Source of the DNA: Actinomadura terrae
GTDB lineage: Bacteria > Actinomycetota > Actinomycetes > Streptosporangiales > Streptosporangiaceae
Direction of reading: 5' to 3'
Assembly: GCF_022751215.1 (NCBI RefSeq)
Contig: NZ_JAICDG010000011.1
Location: 61,432-125,431, forward strand
DNA length: 64,000 nt
Positions 37,216 through 46,471 of this stretch are shown piece after piece (positions within the stretch are counted from its first letter, which is position 1; the number at the start of each line of letters is the position of its first letter). A model generated the notes under the pieces. It saw nothing but the letters and a program-made list of their open reading frames with translations. It was not told where the DNA came from and searched no databases. The position numbers were made by a program, and so were the translations under genes.

Positions 37216-39299
37216 CCTCGTCCGCCGACCGGCTCTCACCCGTGCTGACCCACCACATCGTCAACACGCTGGGCTGGCGGTCGCTGCGCCCCCTCCAGGA
37301 GCAGGCCGTCGGTCCCGTGCTCGGCGGGGAGGACGCCGTCCTGCTCGCCCCCACCGCCGGGGGCAAGACCGAGGCCGCCGCGTTCCCGCTGCTGTCGGCC
37401 ATGGACACCGGGAACTGGACCGGCCTGTCCGTCCTGTACGTGTGCCCGCTGAAAGCCCTGCTCAACAACCTGCTGCCCCGCCTGGAGACCTACACCGGAT
37501 GGATCGGGCGCCGCGCCGCCCTGTGGCACGGCGACGTGCCACAGACGGCCCGCCGGCGCCTTCTCACCGATCCTCCGGACGTGCTGCTGACGACCCCCGA
37601 ATCGCTGGAGGCGATGCTCCTCAGCGTGAAGGTGGATCAGCACCGGCTGTTCGCCGACCTCCGCGCGATCGTCGTCGACGAGGTCCACGCTTTCGCCGCG
37701 GACGACCGGGGCTGGCACCTTCTGGCCGTGCTCGAACGCCTCACGCGGCTGGCCGGACGCCCCATCCAACGCGTCGGCCTGTCGGCCACGGTGGGCAACC
37801 CCGCCGGGCTGCTGACCTGGCTGCGGGGCTCCAACCGGAGCCCGGCGCGCGTCATCGCTCCGGAATCGGAGCCGACCCGGAACACCGCCGTTGAACTCGA
37901 CTACGTCGGCTCGGTCTCCAACGCCGCCACCGTGGTCGCAGCGCTCCACCGGGGCGAGAAACGCCTGGTGTTCTGCGACTCCCGGCAGCTCGTCGAGGAG
38001 CTCGGCGCCGCGTTGCGCGCCCGCGGCGTCACGACCTTCCTGTCCCACGCCTCCCTCTCGCTCGACGAGCGCCGCCGCGCCGAATCGGCCTTCGCCGAGG
38101 CCCGCGACTGCGTCATCGTCTCGACGAGCACGCTCGAACTCGGCATCGACGTCGGCGACCTCGACCGCGTCATCCAGCTCAACGCTCCGCCCACCGTCGC
38201 CGCGTTCCTACAACGCCTCGGCCGCACAGGCAGGAGACCGGGGACCACGCGCAACTGCCTCCTGTTGACCCTCGACCAGGACTCGCTCGTCTCGGCGGCA
38301 GCCCTGACGCTGCTGTGGAGCAGGGGCTACGTCGAACCCGTCCAGGGCCCGCCGGAACCCCGCCATATCGTCGCCCAGCAGATCCTTGCCCTCTGCCTTC
38401 AGGAGCACAAGGTCGGAAGCCGCTTGTGGGCCGAGCACTGGAACGGGCTCGCGCCCTTCGACCGCGGCGCCGAGCCGATCGTCCGCCACCTCGTCGAACA
38501 CGGATATCTCGAACAGGATGGCGAGTTCCTCTTCATCGGCCCCGCCGCCGAGGCCAAATTCGGCCGCCGGCACTTCATGGACATGACCGCCGTGTTCACG
38601 GCGCCCCCCGAGTTCACCGTCCTGTCCGGGCGCCAGGAGATCGGCCGAACCGACCCCATGCTCCTCGCGGAACGCGTCGAGGGCCCCCGCGTCCTCCTGC
38701 TCGCCGGGCGTAGCTGGCAGGTCACCTGGATCGACTGGAAGCGCCGCCGCTGCTTCGTGGAACCGTCGGACCGCCCCGGCAGGGCACGCTGGTACGGCAC
38801 GGCCTTCAGCGGTTCCGGATTCGCGCTCACCCGCGCATGCCGGGAGGTCCTCCTCGGTGCCGATCCGCCCGTCACCATGACCGAACGAGCTGTCCGCCAC
38901 CTGACCGAGGCTCGTGACGCGGCCACCTCAAGGGTCCATCCCGGAGGTACGACCATCACGCGCGACGGCGACGACATCCGCTGGTGGAACTGGTCGGGGT
39001 TCCGGGCCAACGCCGTCCTCGCCGCCACGTTGTCCGGCGTGACCGACGAGAAGCAGCGTTTCGAGGACGAGTGGCTGCGGCTGCGCCCCGATCTCACGCG
39101 CGAAATATGGAAGGCGGGCACCGCCGACGCCGCCGACCGCCTGTGCCTGCCCGACATCGACGAACGCGCCGTGCGCGGTCTCAAGTTCAGCGAGGCCCTT
39201 CCGGGACGTCTCGCCACGGCCACGCTTGCTGTGCGGCTTGCCGACCTTGAGGGAGCCCTGGCCGCGTTGTCGGAACCCGTCCGCTTCGTTTCTCTCTAA
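37212..39299 (+). CDS. brxHI: BREX type 2 Lhr-like helicase BrxHI
   Basis: A 695-residue superfamily 2 helicase. Visible motifs are the Q-like LRPLQEQAV, Walker A LAPTAGGKTE (Lys52), DEVH at 156-159, the SAT motif GLSATVGNP, and motif VI QRLGRTGRRPG. The C-terminal third resembles Lhr-type helicases. It is the last gene of the BREX operon and ends 24 bases from the convergent methyltransferase gene; no clear hairpin lies between them. Confidence 0.93.
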   Translation: MTSSADRLSPVLTHHIVNTLGWRSLRPLQEQAVGPVLGGEDAVLLAPTAGGKTEAAAFPLLSAMDTGNWTGLSVLYVCPLKALLNNLLPRLETYTGWIGRRAALWHGDVPQTARRRLLTDPPDVLLTTPESLEAMLLSVKVDQHRLFADLRAIVVDEVHAFAADDRGWHLLAVLERLTRLAGRPIQRVGLSATVGNPAGLLTWLRGSNRSPARVIAPESEPTRNTAVELDYVGSVSNAATVVAALHRGEKRLVFCDSRQLVEELGAALRARGVTTFLSHASLSLDERRRAESAFAEARDCVIVSTSTLELGIDVGDLDRVIQLNAPPTVAAFLQRLGRTGRRPGTTRNCLLLTLDQDSLVSAAALTLLWSRGYVEPVQGPPEPRHIVAQQILALCLQEHKVGSRLWAEHWNGLAPFDRGAEPIVRHLVEHGYLEQDGEFLFIGPAAEAKFGRRHFMDMTAVFTAPPEFTVLSGRQEIGRTDPMLLAERVEGPRVLLLAGRSWQVTWIDWKRRRCFVEPSDRPGRARWYGTAFSGSGFALTRACREVLLGADPPVTMTERAVRHLTEARDAATSRVHPGGTTITRDGDDIRWWNWSGFRANAVLAATLSGVTDEKQRFEDEWLRLRPDLTREIWKAGTADAADRLCLPDIDERAVRGLKFSEALPGRLATATLAVRLADLEGALAALSEPVRFVSL

Positions 39300-39323
39300 G
39301 GCGATTACATGCTGGGGTTCTTT

Positions 39324-40127
39324 TCAGCGTTTGATGGCGATGCCGCCGTGGATGGTGATCTGGTCGTCGGCGAGTTTGGACGATTCCTCGTCGGGGTGCC
39401 AGCGGTGGACGGGGACGACTCCCGGGTCCAGAATCTCCAGGCCGTTGAAGAAGGTCTCCACTTCCTTTTTGGTACGGGCCACCGTCGGGATTCCGTGGGC
39501 GTTGTAGGCGGCGACGCCCGCCCGCACCACCTCGGGGTTGTTGTCGAACGTGGTGGTGGACAGGGCCAGGATGCTGCCGGGGGCCAGGGGGGCCATGAGG
39601 TGGTCGATGATGCGCCGGACCTCGGCGTCGTCGACGATGAAGTGCAGGATCGCGATGAGGCTCAGCGCGACGGGACGGCTCAGGTCCAGGTAGTCGCGCA
39701 GCTGGGGGGACTCCAGGATCGCGTCGGGGTCGCGGAAGTCGGCGTCGAGGTAGCCCGTCCTGCCCTCGGGGGAGCTGGTGAGCAGGGCGCGGGCGTGGAC
39801 GAGGACGATGGGGTCGTTGTCGACATAGACGATCCGCGACTCGGGGGCGACGGCCTGGACGACCTCGTGCAGGTTCGGTGTGGTGGGGAGGCCGGTCCCG
39901 ATGTCGAGGAACTGCCGGATGCCGTGCTCGGCGGCGAGATGGTGCGCCATCCGCGCCATGAACCTGCGGTTCGCCCGCATGCCGATGGGGAGCACGGTCC
40001 AGTCGGCGACGATGTTCTTCGCCGCCGCCCGGTCGGCGGGGTAGTTGTCCTTGCCGCCGAGTAGATAGTCATAGATTCGGGCCGAATGCGGGATATCGGT
40101 CTGAAGGTCCAACTCGCGGTCGGTCAC
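39324..40127 (-). CDS. SAV2177-type SAM-dependent methyltransferase (first copy)
   Basis: A DUF574-family protein (267 residues) found in large numbers in actinomycetes. Family signatures are visible: DIPHSARIYDYLLGGKDNYPADR at the N-terminus, QFLDIGTGLPTTPNLHEV (SAM site), VDNDPIVLVHARALL, and the C-terminal GLEILDPGVVPVHRW. The substrate is unknown for the family. ATG at 40127 follows AGGGGACC. It is monocistronic and convergent with brxHI. A second family member lies at 56458-57249. Confidence 0.93.
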   Translation of the reverse strand: MTDRELDLQTDIPHSARIYDYLLGGKDNYPADRAAAKNIVADWTVLPIGMRANRRFMARMAHHLAAEHGIRQFLDIGTGLPTTPNLHEVVQAVAPESRIVYVDNDPIVLVHARALLTSSPEGRTGYLDADFRDPDAILESPQLRDYLDLSRPVALSLIAILHFIVDDAEVRRIIDHLMAPLAPGSILALSTTTFDNNPEVVRAGVAAYNAHGIPTVARTKKEVETFFNGLEILDPGVVPVHRWHPDEESSKLADDQITIHGGIAIKR

Positions 40128-40229
40128 ATTGGTCCCCTGAGCGTCTGACGGCCGGTAGTTGATCTACTTTAAGTGCTTTCTCCCGTGGGGTGACGGACGC
40201 TAGATCATTTTGCCCACCGGGCAACCAGG

Positions 40230-40892
40230 TCAGCCCAGCAGGTCGCGCAGGAAGTCGCGGTAGTCCTCGTGCAGGCTGTGGCAGGCCTGGCGGGCCAGGT
40301 CGAACTCGCCGCGCAGGACGCCGTCGGCGAGGACGCGGTGGCGCTCCAGGGTGGCCTCGTCCATGGTGGTGCCGTTGGGACTGATCCTGATCACCGTCGT
40401 GATCTCGGTGGTGAGGTCCTCCCAGAGGCGGACGGCGGTCGCGGAGCGGGCGGTGGCGACGACCGCGCGGTGGAAGCGGTGGTCGGCGCGGGTCGCCTGG
40501 GTGCCGTTCGCGACGCAGCGTTCGAGTTCGGCGAGGGCGGCGCGCAGCTCGGCGGCCTCCGGGTCGCCCGGGTCGCGGCGGGACGCGACGCCGAGCACGC
40601 CGCACTCGATCACCTCGCGCATCACGGTCACGTCGATGAGGGAGCGCTGGGCGTCCTCGGACTGGACGGCGACGTCCTTGGCGGTCACGAAGGCGCCGCG
40701 TCCGACCTGGATGTCGACCAGGCCGAGGGAGCTCAGCATGCCGAGCGCCTCGCGGACCACCGGACGGGAGACGCCGAACGCCTCCGACAGCCGCCGCTCC
40801 GAGGGGAGCCGCTCGCCCGGGCCGTAGCGGCGGGCCCGGATGTCCTGGAGCAGTTGGTCGGCGACGCGGGAGCGCTGGGTCCCGGCGCTCAT
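40230..40892 (-). CDS. GntR-family FCD-domain (FadR-like) regulator
   Basis: A 220-residue regulator. The N-terminal winged helix has GERLPSERRLSEAFGVSRPVVREALGMLSS, followed by the FCD ligand domain with helices carrying DHRFHRAVVATA and DEATLERHRVLADGVL (the Asp and His residues that bind a metal in the family). FCD regulators usually repress a neighbouring catabolic operon and respond to its acidic substrate or intermediate. It is divergent from the operon at 41142-49818, with a FadR/PdhR-like palindrome in between. The start at 40892 (MSAGTQRSRVADQ) fits the family; the frame extends upstream, but that part is Arg/Pro-rich without homology. Confidence 0.88.
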   Translation of the reverse strand: MSAGTQRSRVADQLLQDIRARRYGPGERLPSERRLSEAFGVSRPVVREALGMLSSLGLVDIQVGRGAFVTAKDVAVQSEDAQRSLIDVTVMREVIECGVLGVASRRDPGDPEAAELRAALAELERCVANGTQATRADHRFHRAVVATARSATAVRLWEDLTTEITTVIRISPNGTTMDEATLERHRVLADGVLRGEFDLARQACHSLHEDYRDFLRDLLG

Positions 40893-41095
40893 CGGGGGCC
40901 GCCGGGACGCGCGGACGCGCGGCGGAGATCGGGGGCGTCGCTCCTGCGCCGCGTCATCACTTCGGCTCCTTTGCTCACTGCCGCCCCCGTCCGGGACGGC
41001 CCGGTGGCGCACGTGCAACATACCGGCCCGTCCTGGTCGCGACCTATCTCGGAAGGCCCTGGACAGGAGCGGGAGGCGTTGCTACATTCCCGGCA

Positions 41096-41120
41096 ACTGG
41101 TAAGACCAGTAATACCAGAT
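41096..41120. promoter_or_regulatory. FadR/PdhR-like operator between regulator and catabolic operon
   Basis: ACTGGTAAGACCAGT (41096-41110) is a perfect 15-base palindrome of TGGT-N3-ACCA type. It is almost identical to the operators of E. coli PdhR and FadR, which are GntR/FCD proteins. A further half-site ATACCAG follows at 41112-41118. It lies about 30 bases before the start of the first operon gene, where binding would block transcription. The Asp/His FCD regulator at 40230-40892 is the obvious candidate to bind it. Confidence 0.8.
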
Positions 41121-41141
41121 GCAGAGAGGGGGTGCGTGCCC

Positions 41142-42224
41142 GTGGGTGACGGAGAGCCGAGCGCGGGGGCGCCCTGGGCGCCGCGGGTCGGGGTCGACGG
41201 GCGCAAGTTCCCCGGCGCGGCGCGGGGCGGGTGCCATGACACGCTCGTCCGGGCCCGGGCGGCGGGGTTCGACGGGGTCTTCTTCCGCACCGTGCTCGAC
41301 ATGAGCCCGACCCTGGACGCCGGTGAGCTGCGAGAGATCCGCGAGCACGCCGACGACCTCGGCATGTACGTCGAGGCGGGGCTCGGCAAGGTGAACCCGT
41401 TCGCCACGCCCGAGGCGCCCGAGCTGCGCGCGGCGGGCGGGGGCGACATCCTGCTCGGGTTCCGCCGGATGATGGAGGCCGCGGCGCGGATCGGGTGCGT
41501 GGAGCTGTGGGCGGCGACGACCAACTACCAGGTCGGCTACCCGGGCAGGTTCGTTTGGGACCGGTTCCGCACCGACGTGAGCTGGTCGGAGCAGCTGGCG
41601 GCGACGCGCCGGTTCCTGGAGCGACTGCGGCCGATCGCCCTGGACCTCGGCGTGCACGTCAACCTGGAGACGCACGAGGAGATCACCTCGTTCGAGCTCG
41701 TCGAGCTGGTCGAGACCGTCGGCCCGGACGTGCTGGGCATCGTCTTCGACACGGCCAACCCGTTGCAGCGCCTGGAGCACCCGAGGTTCACGACGGACCG
41801 GGTCGCCCCGTACGTGCGGCAGACGCAGCTCAAGGACTGCGCGCTGACACCGGTGGAGGGCGGATACCGGTTCGAGCTCACGTCCTGCGGGGACGGGGTG
41901 GTCGATTTCGAGTACGTCCTGTCGACGCTCGCGCGCACCGCTCCCGGTGTGAATCTGACGATCGAGAACGAGGAGTCGCGCGACGACTTTCCCGGACCGG
42001 TGCCGGTGACGGTGCTGCCCATTCGCGATCCGGAGTTCGTCGCCTCGCATTCCGATCTGACCGTCCCGGAGTTCGCGGAATTCACCGCCCTGATCTATGA
42101 GCAGCGGGCGCGGGCCGTTCCGCCGTCCCATTTCGGGCACGACGAGGCGATGGACGCCGTGCTGCGCAGCCGCGACCACATCAGGCGGCTCACGGAGTCG
42201 CGTCCGATGGCGGTGTCGGCATGA
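41142..42224 (+). CDS. Xylose-isomerase-like TIM-barrel protein, first copy
   Basis: A sugar-phosphate isomerase/epimerase-family protein (360 residues) of the AP-endonuclease-2 superfamily. It opens VGVDGRKFPGAARGG and includes LGVHVNLETHEEITSFELVELVE, GIVFDTANPLQRLEH and QTQLKDC. The metal sites in this superfamily are usually Glu, Asp, His, Glu; here the HxKD position reads QLKD (Gln229), so one ligand may be missing. It is clearly a duplicate of the next gene. The start is a GTG, most likely 41142, nine bases after GAGAGGGGG; GTG at 41136 is the alternative. First gene of the operon behind the FadR-like operator. Confidence 0.82.
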   Translation: MGDGEPSAGAPWAPRVGVDGRKFPGAARGGCHDTLVRARAAGFDGVFFRTVLDMSPTLDAGELREIREHADDLGMYVEAGLGKVNPFATPEAPELRAAGGGDILLGFRRMMEAAARIGCVELWAATTNYQVGYPGRFVWDRFRTDVSWSEQLAATRRFLERLRPIALDLGVHVNLETHEEITSFELVELVETVGPDVLGIVFDTANPLQRLEHPRFTTDRVAPYVRQTQLKDCALTPVEGGYRFELTSCGDGVVDFEYVLSTLARTAPGVNLTIENEESRDDFPGPVPVTVLPIRDPEFVASHSDLTVPEFAEFTALIYEQRARAVPPSHFGHDEAMDAVLRSRDHIRRLTESRPMAVSA

Positions 42225-43327
42225 CGGGCGAGACCATGCGCGTCGGGATCGACGGGCGCAAGGTCCCCGGCGCCACGGGACGTCCGCCCGTGGAGCGCCT
42301 CGACCTGGCCAGGGAGCTGGGCCTCGACGGCGTCTTCTACCGGACCGTCTTCGACATGGACCCCGAGTTGGACGCCGGGCGCCTGGCCGAGCTCCGCCGG
42401 CACGCGGACCATCTCGGCCTCTATCTCGAAGCCGGAATCGGTAACGTCAACCCCTATGCGATGGCCGAGCACCCGCATTTGCGGAAGGCCGGCGACGGTG
42501 ACACCGTCCTCGGTTTCCGGCAGGCGATCGAGGCGGCGGCCGGAATCGGATGCCGGGAACTGTGGGTCGTCACCGGCGGTTTCAAGGACTTCCCGGGCCG
42601 GTTCGCCTACGACCGTTTCCGGACGGACGTCGACTGGTCCGTGCAACTGGAGGAGACCGCGCGCTTCCTCGAACTGCTGGCGCCGATCTGCCGGGACCAC
42701 GGCGTCCACCTCAACCTGGAGACGCACGAGGAGATCACCTCGTTCGAGCTGGTCCGGCTGGTCGAGCGCGTCGGCCCCGACGTCCTCGGCATCACCTTCG
42801 ACACCACGAACCTGCTCCAGCGCGGGGAGCATCCGCTGGAGAGCGCCCGGCGGGTCGCGCCCTACGTCCGGCAGACGCACGTCAAGGACTGCCTCCTCGG
42901 CATCCGCGAGGACGGGATGCGCTACCAGCTGCGGCCCGTCGGCACCGGCGCGGTCGACATGGCGGCGCTGCTCGGGGTGCTGCGGGACGCGGGGGCGCGT
43001 CCCAACCTCAGCCTGGAGACCCTCACCTCGGCGGCGGAGTCCGGCGGGGGCGAGGACGGCCTGCACCCCTACCTGCGCCCCCTGACGATCGACCTGTACG
43101 ACCCGGTCTGGCACGCGATGCACCCGGACCTGACGTCCGCCGAGCTGACCGCGACGATCCGGCTCGCGGTGGAGGGCGAGCGCAGGGTGGCCCAGGGCGA
43201 CGCCGAGTCCATGGACGCGTTCGCGGGGCGCCGGTTCACCCACGCCGACGCGGTGGCGTTCGTGCGGGCCGGGGCCGCGCACCTGCGCTCGCTGGCGTCC
43301 GAGTGGGGTGTGCCATGCCTGGCGTAG
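42221..43327 (+). CDS. Xylose-isomerase-like TIM-barrel protein, second copy
   Basis: The 368-residue paralogue of the preceding gene, with the same plan: VGIDGRKVPGATGRP, HLNLETHEEITSFELVRLVE, GITFDTTNLLQRGEHP and QTHVKDC. It has the complete expected metal set, including His220 in QTHVKD and the late LSLET glutamate, so it is the more likely active isomerase or epimerase. The substrate is unknown; the conserved GxDGRKxPGA opening of both copies is unusual for the family. Overlaps the first copy by ATGA and the next gene by 13 bases. Confidence 0.85.
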   Translation: MTGETMRVGIDGRKVPGATGRPPVERLDLARELGLDGVFYRTVFDMDPELDAGRLAELRRHADHLGLYLEAGIGNVNPYAMAEHPHLRKAGDGDTVLGFRQAIEAAAGIGCRELWVVTGGFKDFPGRFAYDRFRTDVDWSVQLEETARFLELLAPICRDHGVHLNLETHEEITSFELVRLVERVGPDVLGITFDTTNLLQRGEHPLESARRVAPYVRQTHVKDCLLGIREDGMRYQLRPVGTGAVDMAALLGVLRDAGARPNLSLETLTSAAESGGGEDGLHPYLRPLTIDLYDPVWHAMHPDLTSAELTATIRLAVEGERRVAQGDAESMDAFAGRRFTHADAVAFVRAGAAHLRSLASEWGVPCLA

Positions 43328-44520
43328 CCACCGGAACCCCCGCGCTGACCGCGCGGTGGGACGAGCTGTGGCGGCGGGTCGAGGACGAGGCGCTCGACGC
43401 GATCGTGGTCCTCGGCGCGCCCGGGTCGCTCGGGCCCTTCGCCGACTCGCCCGGCAATGTGCGGTTCCTGACCGGCTGGGCGCCGCCGTTCGGGCCGTCC
43501 GGCGTCGTGCTCCGCCGCGCCGAGCGGCCGGTCGTGCTCGCCGTGGGGCCGCACGACGCGCGGGGTTTCCGCGCGCGGCTGGGCGACGCGGCGGACGTCC
43601 GGCAGGTGGCGGGGCCCGCCGCGCTCGCCGAGGCGGTGCCGCCGCTGTCGCGCGTCGGTGTCGCCGGGCTGTCGGAACTCCCCGCCTCGCTCGCCGACGT
43701 CCTGCGCGGGCGGTGGCGCGAGCCGCGTCCGGTCGACGGGCACCTCCACGCGATGCGGACCCTGCACTACGCCGACTTCGCCGACCTCGCGCGGGCCGCC
43801 GCGGCGATCTCCGACGCGATGATCGATCGGGTGCTCGCCACGGCGGCGGAGCGTCCCGTCTCCGGCGCGGAGCTGATGGTCGCGGCCGAGCAGGCCGGGC
43901 GGGCGCTCGGCGCCGAGTCCGCCGGGTGCTGGATCGCGACCGGCCCGGCGCCGTCCACCACCTACTTCGAGCAGCGGGAACTCCGCGAGACCCTCGCGCG
44001 AGGCGACCGCCTCCAGATCGGGACCACCGTCCGCTACGAGGGCTTCTACGGGCAGAGCCTCAGGACCGCCGTGGTGGGCCGCCCCTCGGCGCTGCTGGAG
44101 GAGCACACCCACCGGCTCCTCCACATGCAGGACGAGATCGCCGCGCTCATGCGCCCCGGCGTGCCCCTCGCGGCCGTCGCCGCCCGCATGGACGAACTCG
44201 TCGACGCGGCCTGCCCCCACCCGCCGGGCGAGGACCCGTTCCGGTTCCAGTTCTGCCACGGCCTCGGGCTCAGCTACTCCGAGCCCGCGATGCGCGGCGT
44301 CAGCGGCCCCGGCCAGGCCGATCCGCGGTTCGCGGACGCGGTGCTCGCCGAGGGGATGGTGGTGGAGGTCCACCCGAACTACTCCGTGCCGGACCTCGGG
44401 CACGTGTGCGCCGGGGACATGGCCCAGGTGACGTCGGCCGGAGCGGTCTGGCTCACCTCCTCGGCCCGCGGCCTCGCCCGCCTCGGCGACGGGCCCGGCT
44501 GGTCCCACCCCAACTCATGA
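43315..44520 (+). CDS. Creatinase/M24-fold protein lacking canonical metal ligands
   Basis: A 401-residue protein with a creatinase N-like domain (RFLTGWAPPFGPSGVVLRRA) and a C-terminal pita-bread fold. Where M24 aminopeptidases have D-x-G and S-D-x-T-R-T, this protein has QIGTTVRYEGFYGQSLRT (about residues 231-248). The histidine of the CHGLGLSYSEP segment is kept, but the E-P of the last motif reads VEVHPNY (about 350). Missing ligands are a feature of creatinase, which hydrolyses creatine without metal. A hydrolase for a guanidino, ureido or related C-N bond is therefore more likely than an aminopeptidase. The alignment is by eye. ATG at 43315 lies within the end of the previous gene. Confidence 0.78.
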   Translation: MPGVATGTPALTARWDELWRRVEDEALDAIVVLGAPGSLGPFADSPGNVRFLTGWAPPFGPSGVVLRRAERPVVLAVGPHDARGFRARLGDAADVRQVAGPAALAEAVPPLSRVGVAGLSELPASLADVLRGRWREPRPVDGHLHAMRTLHYADFADLARAAAAISDAMIDRVLATAAERPVSGAELMVAAEQAGRALGAESAGCWIATGPAPSTTYFEQRELRETLARGDRLQIGTTVRYEGFYGQSLRTAVVGRPSALLEEHTHRLLHMQDEIAALMRPGVPLAAVAARMDELVDAACPHPPGEDPFRFQFCHGLGLSYSEPAMRGVSGPGQADPRFADAVLAEGMVVEVHPNYSVPDLGHVCAGDMAQVTSAGAVWLTSSARGLARLGDGPGWSHPNS

Positions 44521-45644
44521 AGGGTGCAACCGTGATCGAACAACCCCGGTTCACCGATCCTCCGGCCCGCACGGCGCCGGGAGGACGGGCCCATTCCCGC
44601 CGGCGTTTCCTCAAGGCCGCGGCGGCGGGGTCGCTGGCGGTCGGCGCCGGACCGCTGCTCGCGGCCTGCGGGGGCGGCGCGGCGGCCGGCGCCGGGTCGA
44701 AGTCCCGGCTCAAGGTCGCCCTGGGGTGGGTGACCAACATCGAGTTCGCCGGGTTCTGGCTCGCCGTCGAACGCGGCTACTACCGCGACGAGGGCCTCGA
44801 CGTCACGTTCAAGGGGGGCGGGACGAACTCGCCGCTGCCGCACGTCCAGCTCGCGTCCGGCGCGGCCGACCTCGCGATCGACCCGAACATGCGCCAGGTG
44901 CTCGAAGTGATCGGCAAGGGCAACGACCTGGTGCTGCTCGGAGCCCAGTTCCAGACCGACCCGAACGGGCTGCTGTCGCTGTCGAAGCGGCCGCTGACCC
45001 GGCCGGGCGACCTGCCCGGCCGGCGCATCCTCAGCCAGCAGGGCACCCAGCCGGTGCTGGAGGGCATCTACAAGGCCAACCACCTGCGGCCCGACTTCCA
45101 GTTCGTCCCGACGGGGTTCGATCCCGGCGCGCTGATGCAGGGCAAGGGCGACGCCTACAACTGCTTCGTGACGAACCAGCCCATCACCCTGGAGACCAAG
45201 TTCGGCCTGCGGCGCGGATCGGGCTACGAGGTCGTGACCTACGGCGAGCTGGGCTGCCCCGCCTACGCGAGCATCATCTCGTGCAAGCGGTCGATGGTGG
45301 CGCAGCACCGGGACGCCGTCGTGAAGTTCATGCGGGCGTCCGCGCGCGGCTGGCAGGACAACCTGGCCGACCCCGGCGCGGCGGTCAAGGTCGTGATGGA
45401 CAAGTACGGCCTCGACCTCGGCCTGGACGCCAGGCAGCAGACCCGGCAGAACGAACTCCAGACCCCGCTGACCGCGAGCGCGCTGACCAGGGCGAAGGGG
45501 ATGTTGCGCATGGATCCGCAGGTCATGGCGTCCACGATGTATCCCTGGCTCCGCCTCGCCGGCGCGGCGAACCTGCCGGACGTGCGCAAGGTCGTCGACA
45601 CCTCGGTCCTGGACGAGGTGTTCGCGAAGGGCGCGCGGCTGTGA
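44517..45644 (+). CDS. ABC transporter substrate-binding lipoprotein (NMT1/THI5-like)
   Basis: A 375-residue periplasmic-type binding protein. The N-terminus combines a twin-arginine motif (SRRRFLKAAAAG, 28-38) with a lipobox LAAC at 48-51, so it is probably exported by Tat and anchored as a lipoprotein. The NMT1/THI5-like domain follows: LKVALGWVTNIEFAGFWLAVERGYY and DEGLDVTF. Relatives bind pyrimidine precursors, sulfonates, nitrate, riboflavin or other small compounds, so the ligand cannot be named. ATG overlaps the upstream stop. It is followed directly by the ATPase and two permeases. Confidence 0.9.
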   Translation: MKGATVIEQPRFTDPPARTAPGGRAHSRRRFLKAAAAGSLAVGAGPLLAACGGGAAAGAGSKSRLKVALGWVTNIEFAGFWLAVERGYYRDEGLDVTFKGGGTNSPLPHVQLASGAADLAIDPNMRQVLEVIGKGNDLVLLGAQFQTDPNGLLSLSKRPLTRPGDLPGRRILSQQGTQPVLEGIYKANHLRPDFQFVPTGFDPGALMQGKGDAYNCFVTNQPITLETKFGLRRGSGYEVVTYGELGCPAYASIISCKRSMVAQHRDAVVKFMRASARGWQDNLADPGAAVKVVMDKYGLDLGLDARQQTRQNELQTPLTASALTRAKGMLRMDPQVMASTMYPWLRLAGAANLPDVRKVVDTSVLDEVFAKGARL

Positions 45645-46471
45645 GCGGCGCCGTGGTCGACAACGGACGCCCGTCCGGCGACACGGACGCGGGCCACGCG
45701 GCGGTGGAGCTGCGCGGGGTCGTCAAGGAGTTCCCGCTGTCGCGGCGGCGCGAGCCCCTGCGCGCGCTCGACGGCGTCGATCTGACCATCGCGCCCGGCG
45801 AGTTCGTCGCCCTCCTCGGCCCGTCGGGCTGCGGCAAGTCGACGGTGCTGCGGATGATCGCCGGGCTGGAGACGCCGACGGCGGGGACGGTCGAGGTGGC
45901 GGGCGGCGCACCGTCGGCGCTGATCGCCCGGCACCGCCTCGGCGTCGCCTTCCAGGACGCGGCGCTGCTGCCGTGGGCGACCGCCTGGGACAACATCGCC
46001 CTGCCGTTCCGGCTGGCCGGACGGCCCGTCCCGGAGGAGAGAATCCGCGCGCTGCTGGAGACGGTCGGGCTGGAGGGGTTCGCGCGGGCGCGCCCGAAAC
46101 AGCTGTCCGGCGGGATGCGGCAGCGGATCTCGATCGCGCGGGCCATGGCGCTCGAACCCGACGTGCTGCTGCTCGACGAGCCGTTCGGCGCCCTCGACGC
46201 CGTCACCCGCCGCAGGCTCAACCTGGAGCTCGGCGCGGTGTGGGCGCGGCTGCGCACCACGACGGTGCTGGTGACCCACGACGTCGCGGAGGCCGTCCAG
46301 CTCGCGGACCGCGTCGTCGTGATGACCGGGCGGCCGGGCGCGCTGGCGCATGTCGAGCCGGTTCCGACGCCGCGCCCGCGCGGGGAGGACTTCACCCGGG
46401 GGCACGCGTTCCACGAGGTCGTCGACCGGCTCATCGCCCTCCTGGACGACCCCTCGGGCGGGCGGCCGTGA
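45641..46471 (+). CDS. ABC transporter ATP-binding protein (SsuB/TauB-like)
   Basis: The ATPase of the importer (276 residues). Walker A GPSGCGKST at 60-68, Q-loop VAFQDAALLPW, signature LSGGMRQR, Walker B LLLDEPFGALD and the switch histidine in VTHDVAEAVQ are all visible. This sequence type belongs to the nitrate/sulfonate/taurine ATPase family and fits the NMT1-like binding protein. GTG start overlaps the upstream stop, and its stop overlaps the first permease. Confidence 0.94.
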   Translation: MSGAVVDNGRPSGDTDAGHAAVELRGVVKEFPLSRRREPLRALDGVDLTIAPGEFVALLGPSGCGKSTVLRMIAGLETPTAGTVEVAGGAPSALIARHRLGVAFQDAALLPWATAWDNIALPFRLAGRPVPEERIRALLETVGLEGFARARPKQLSGGMRQRISIARAMALEPDVLLLDEPFGALDAVTRRRLNLELGAVWARLRTTTVLVTHDVAEAVQLADRVVVMTGRPGALAHVEPVPTPRPRGEDFTRGHAFHEVVDRLIALLDDPSGGRP

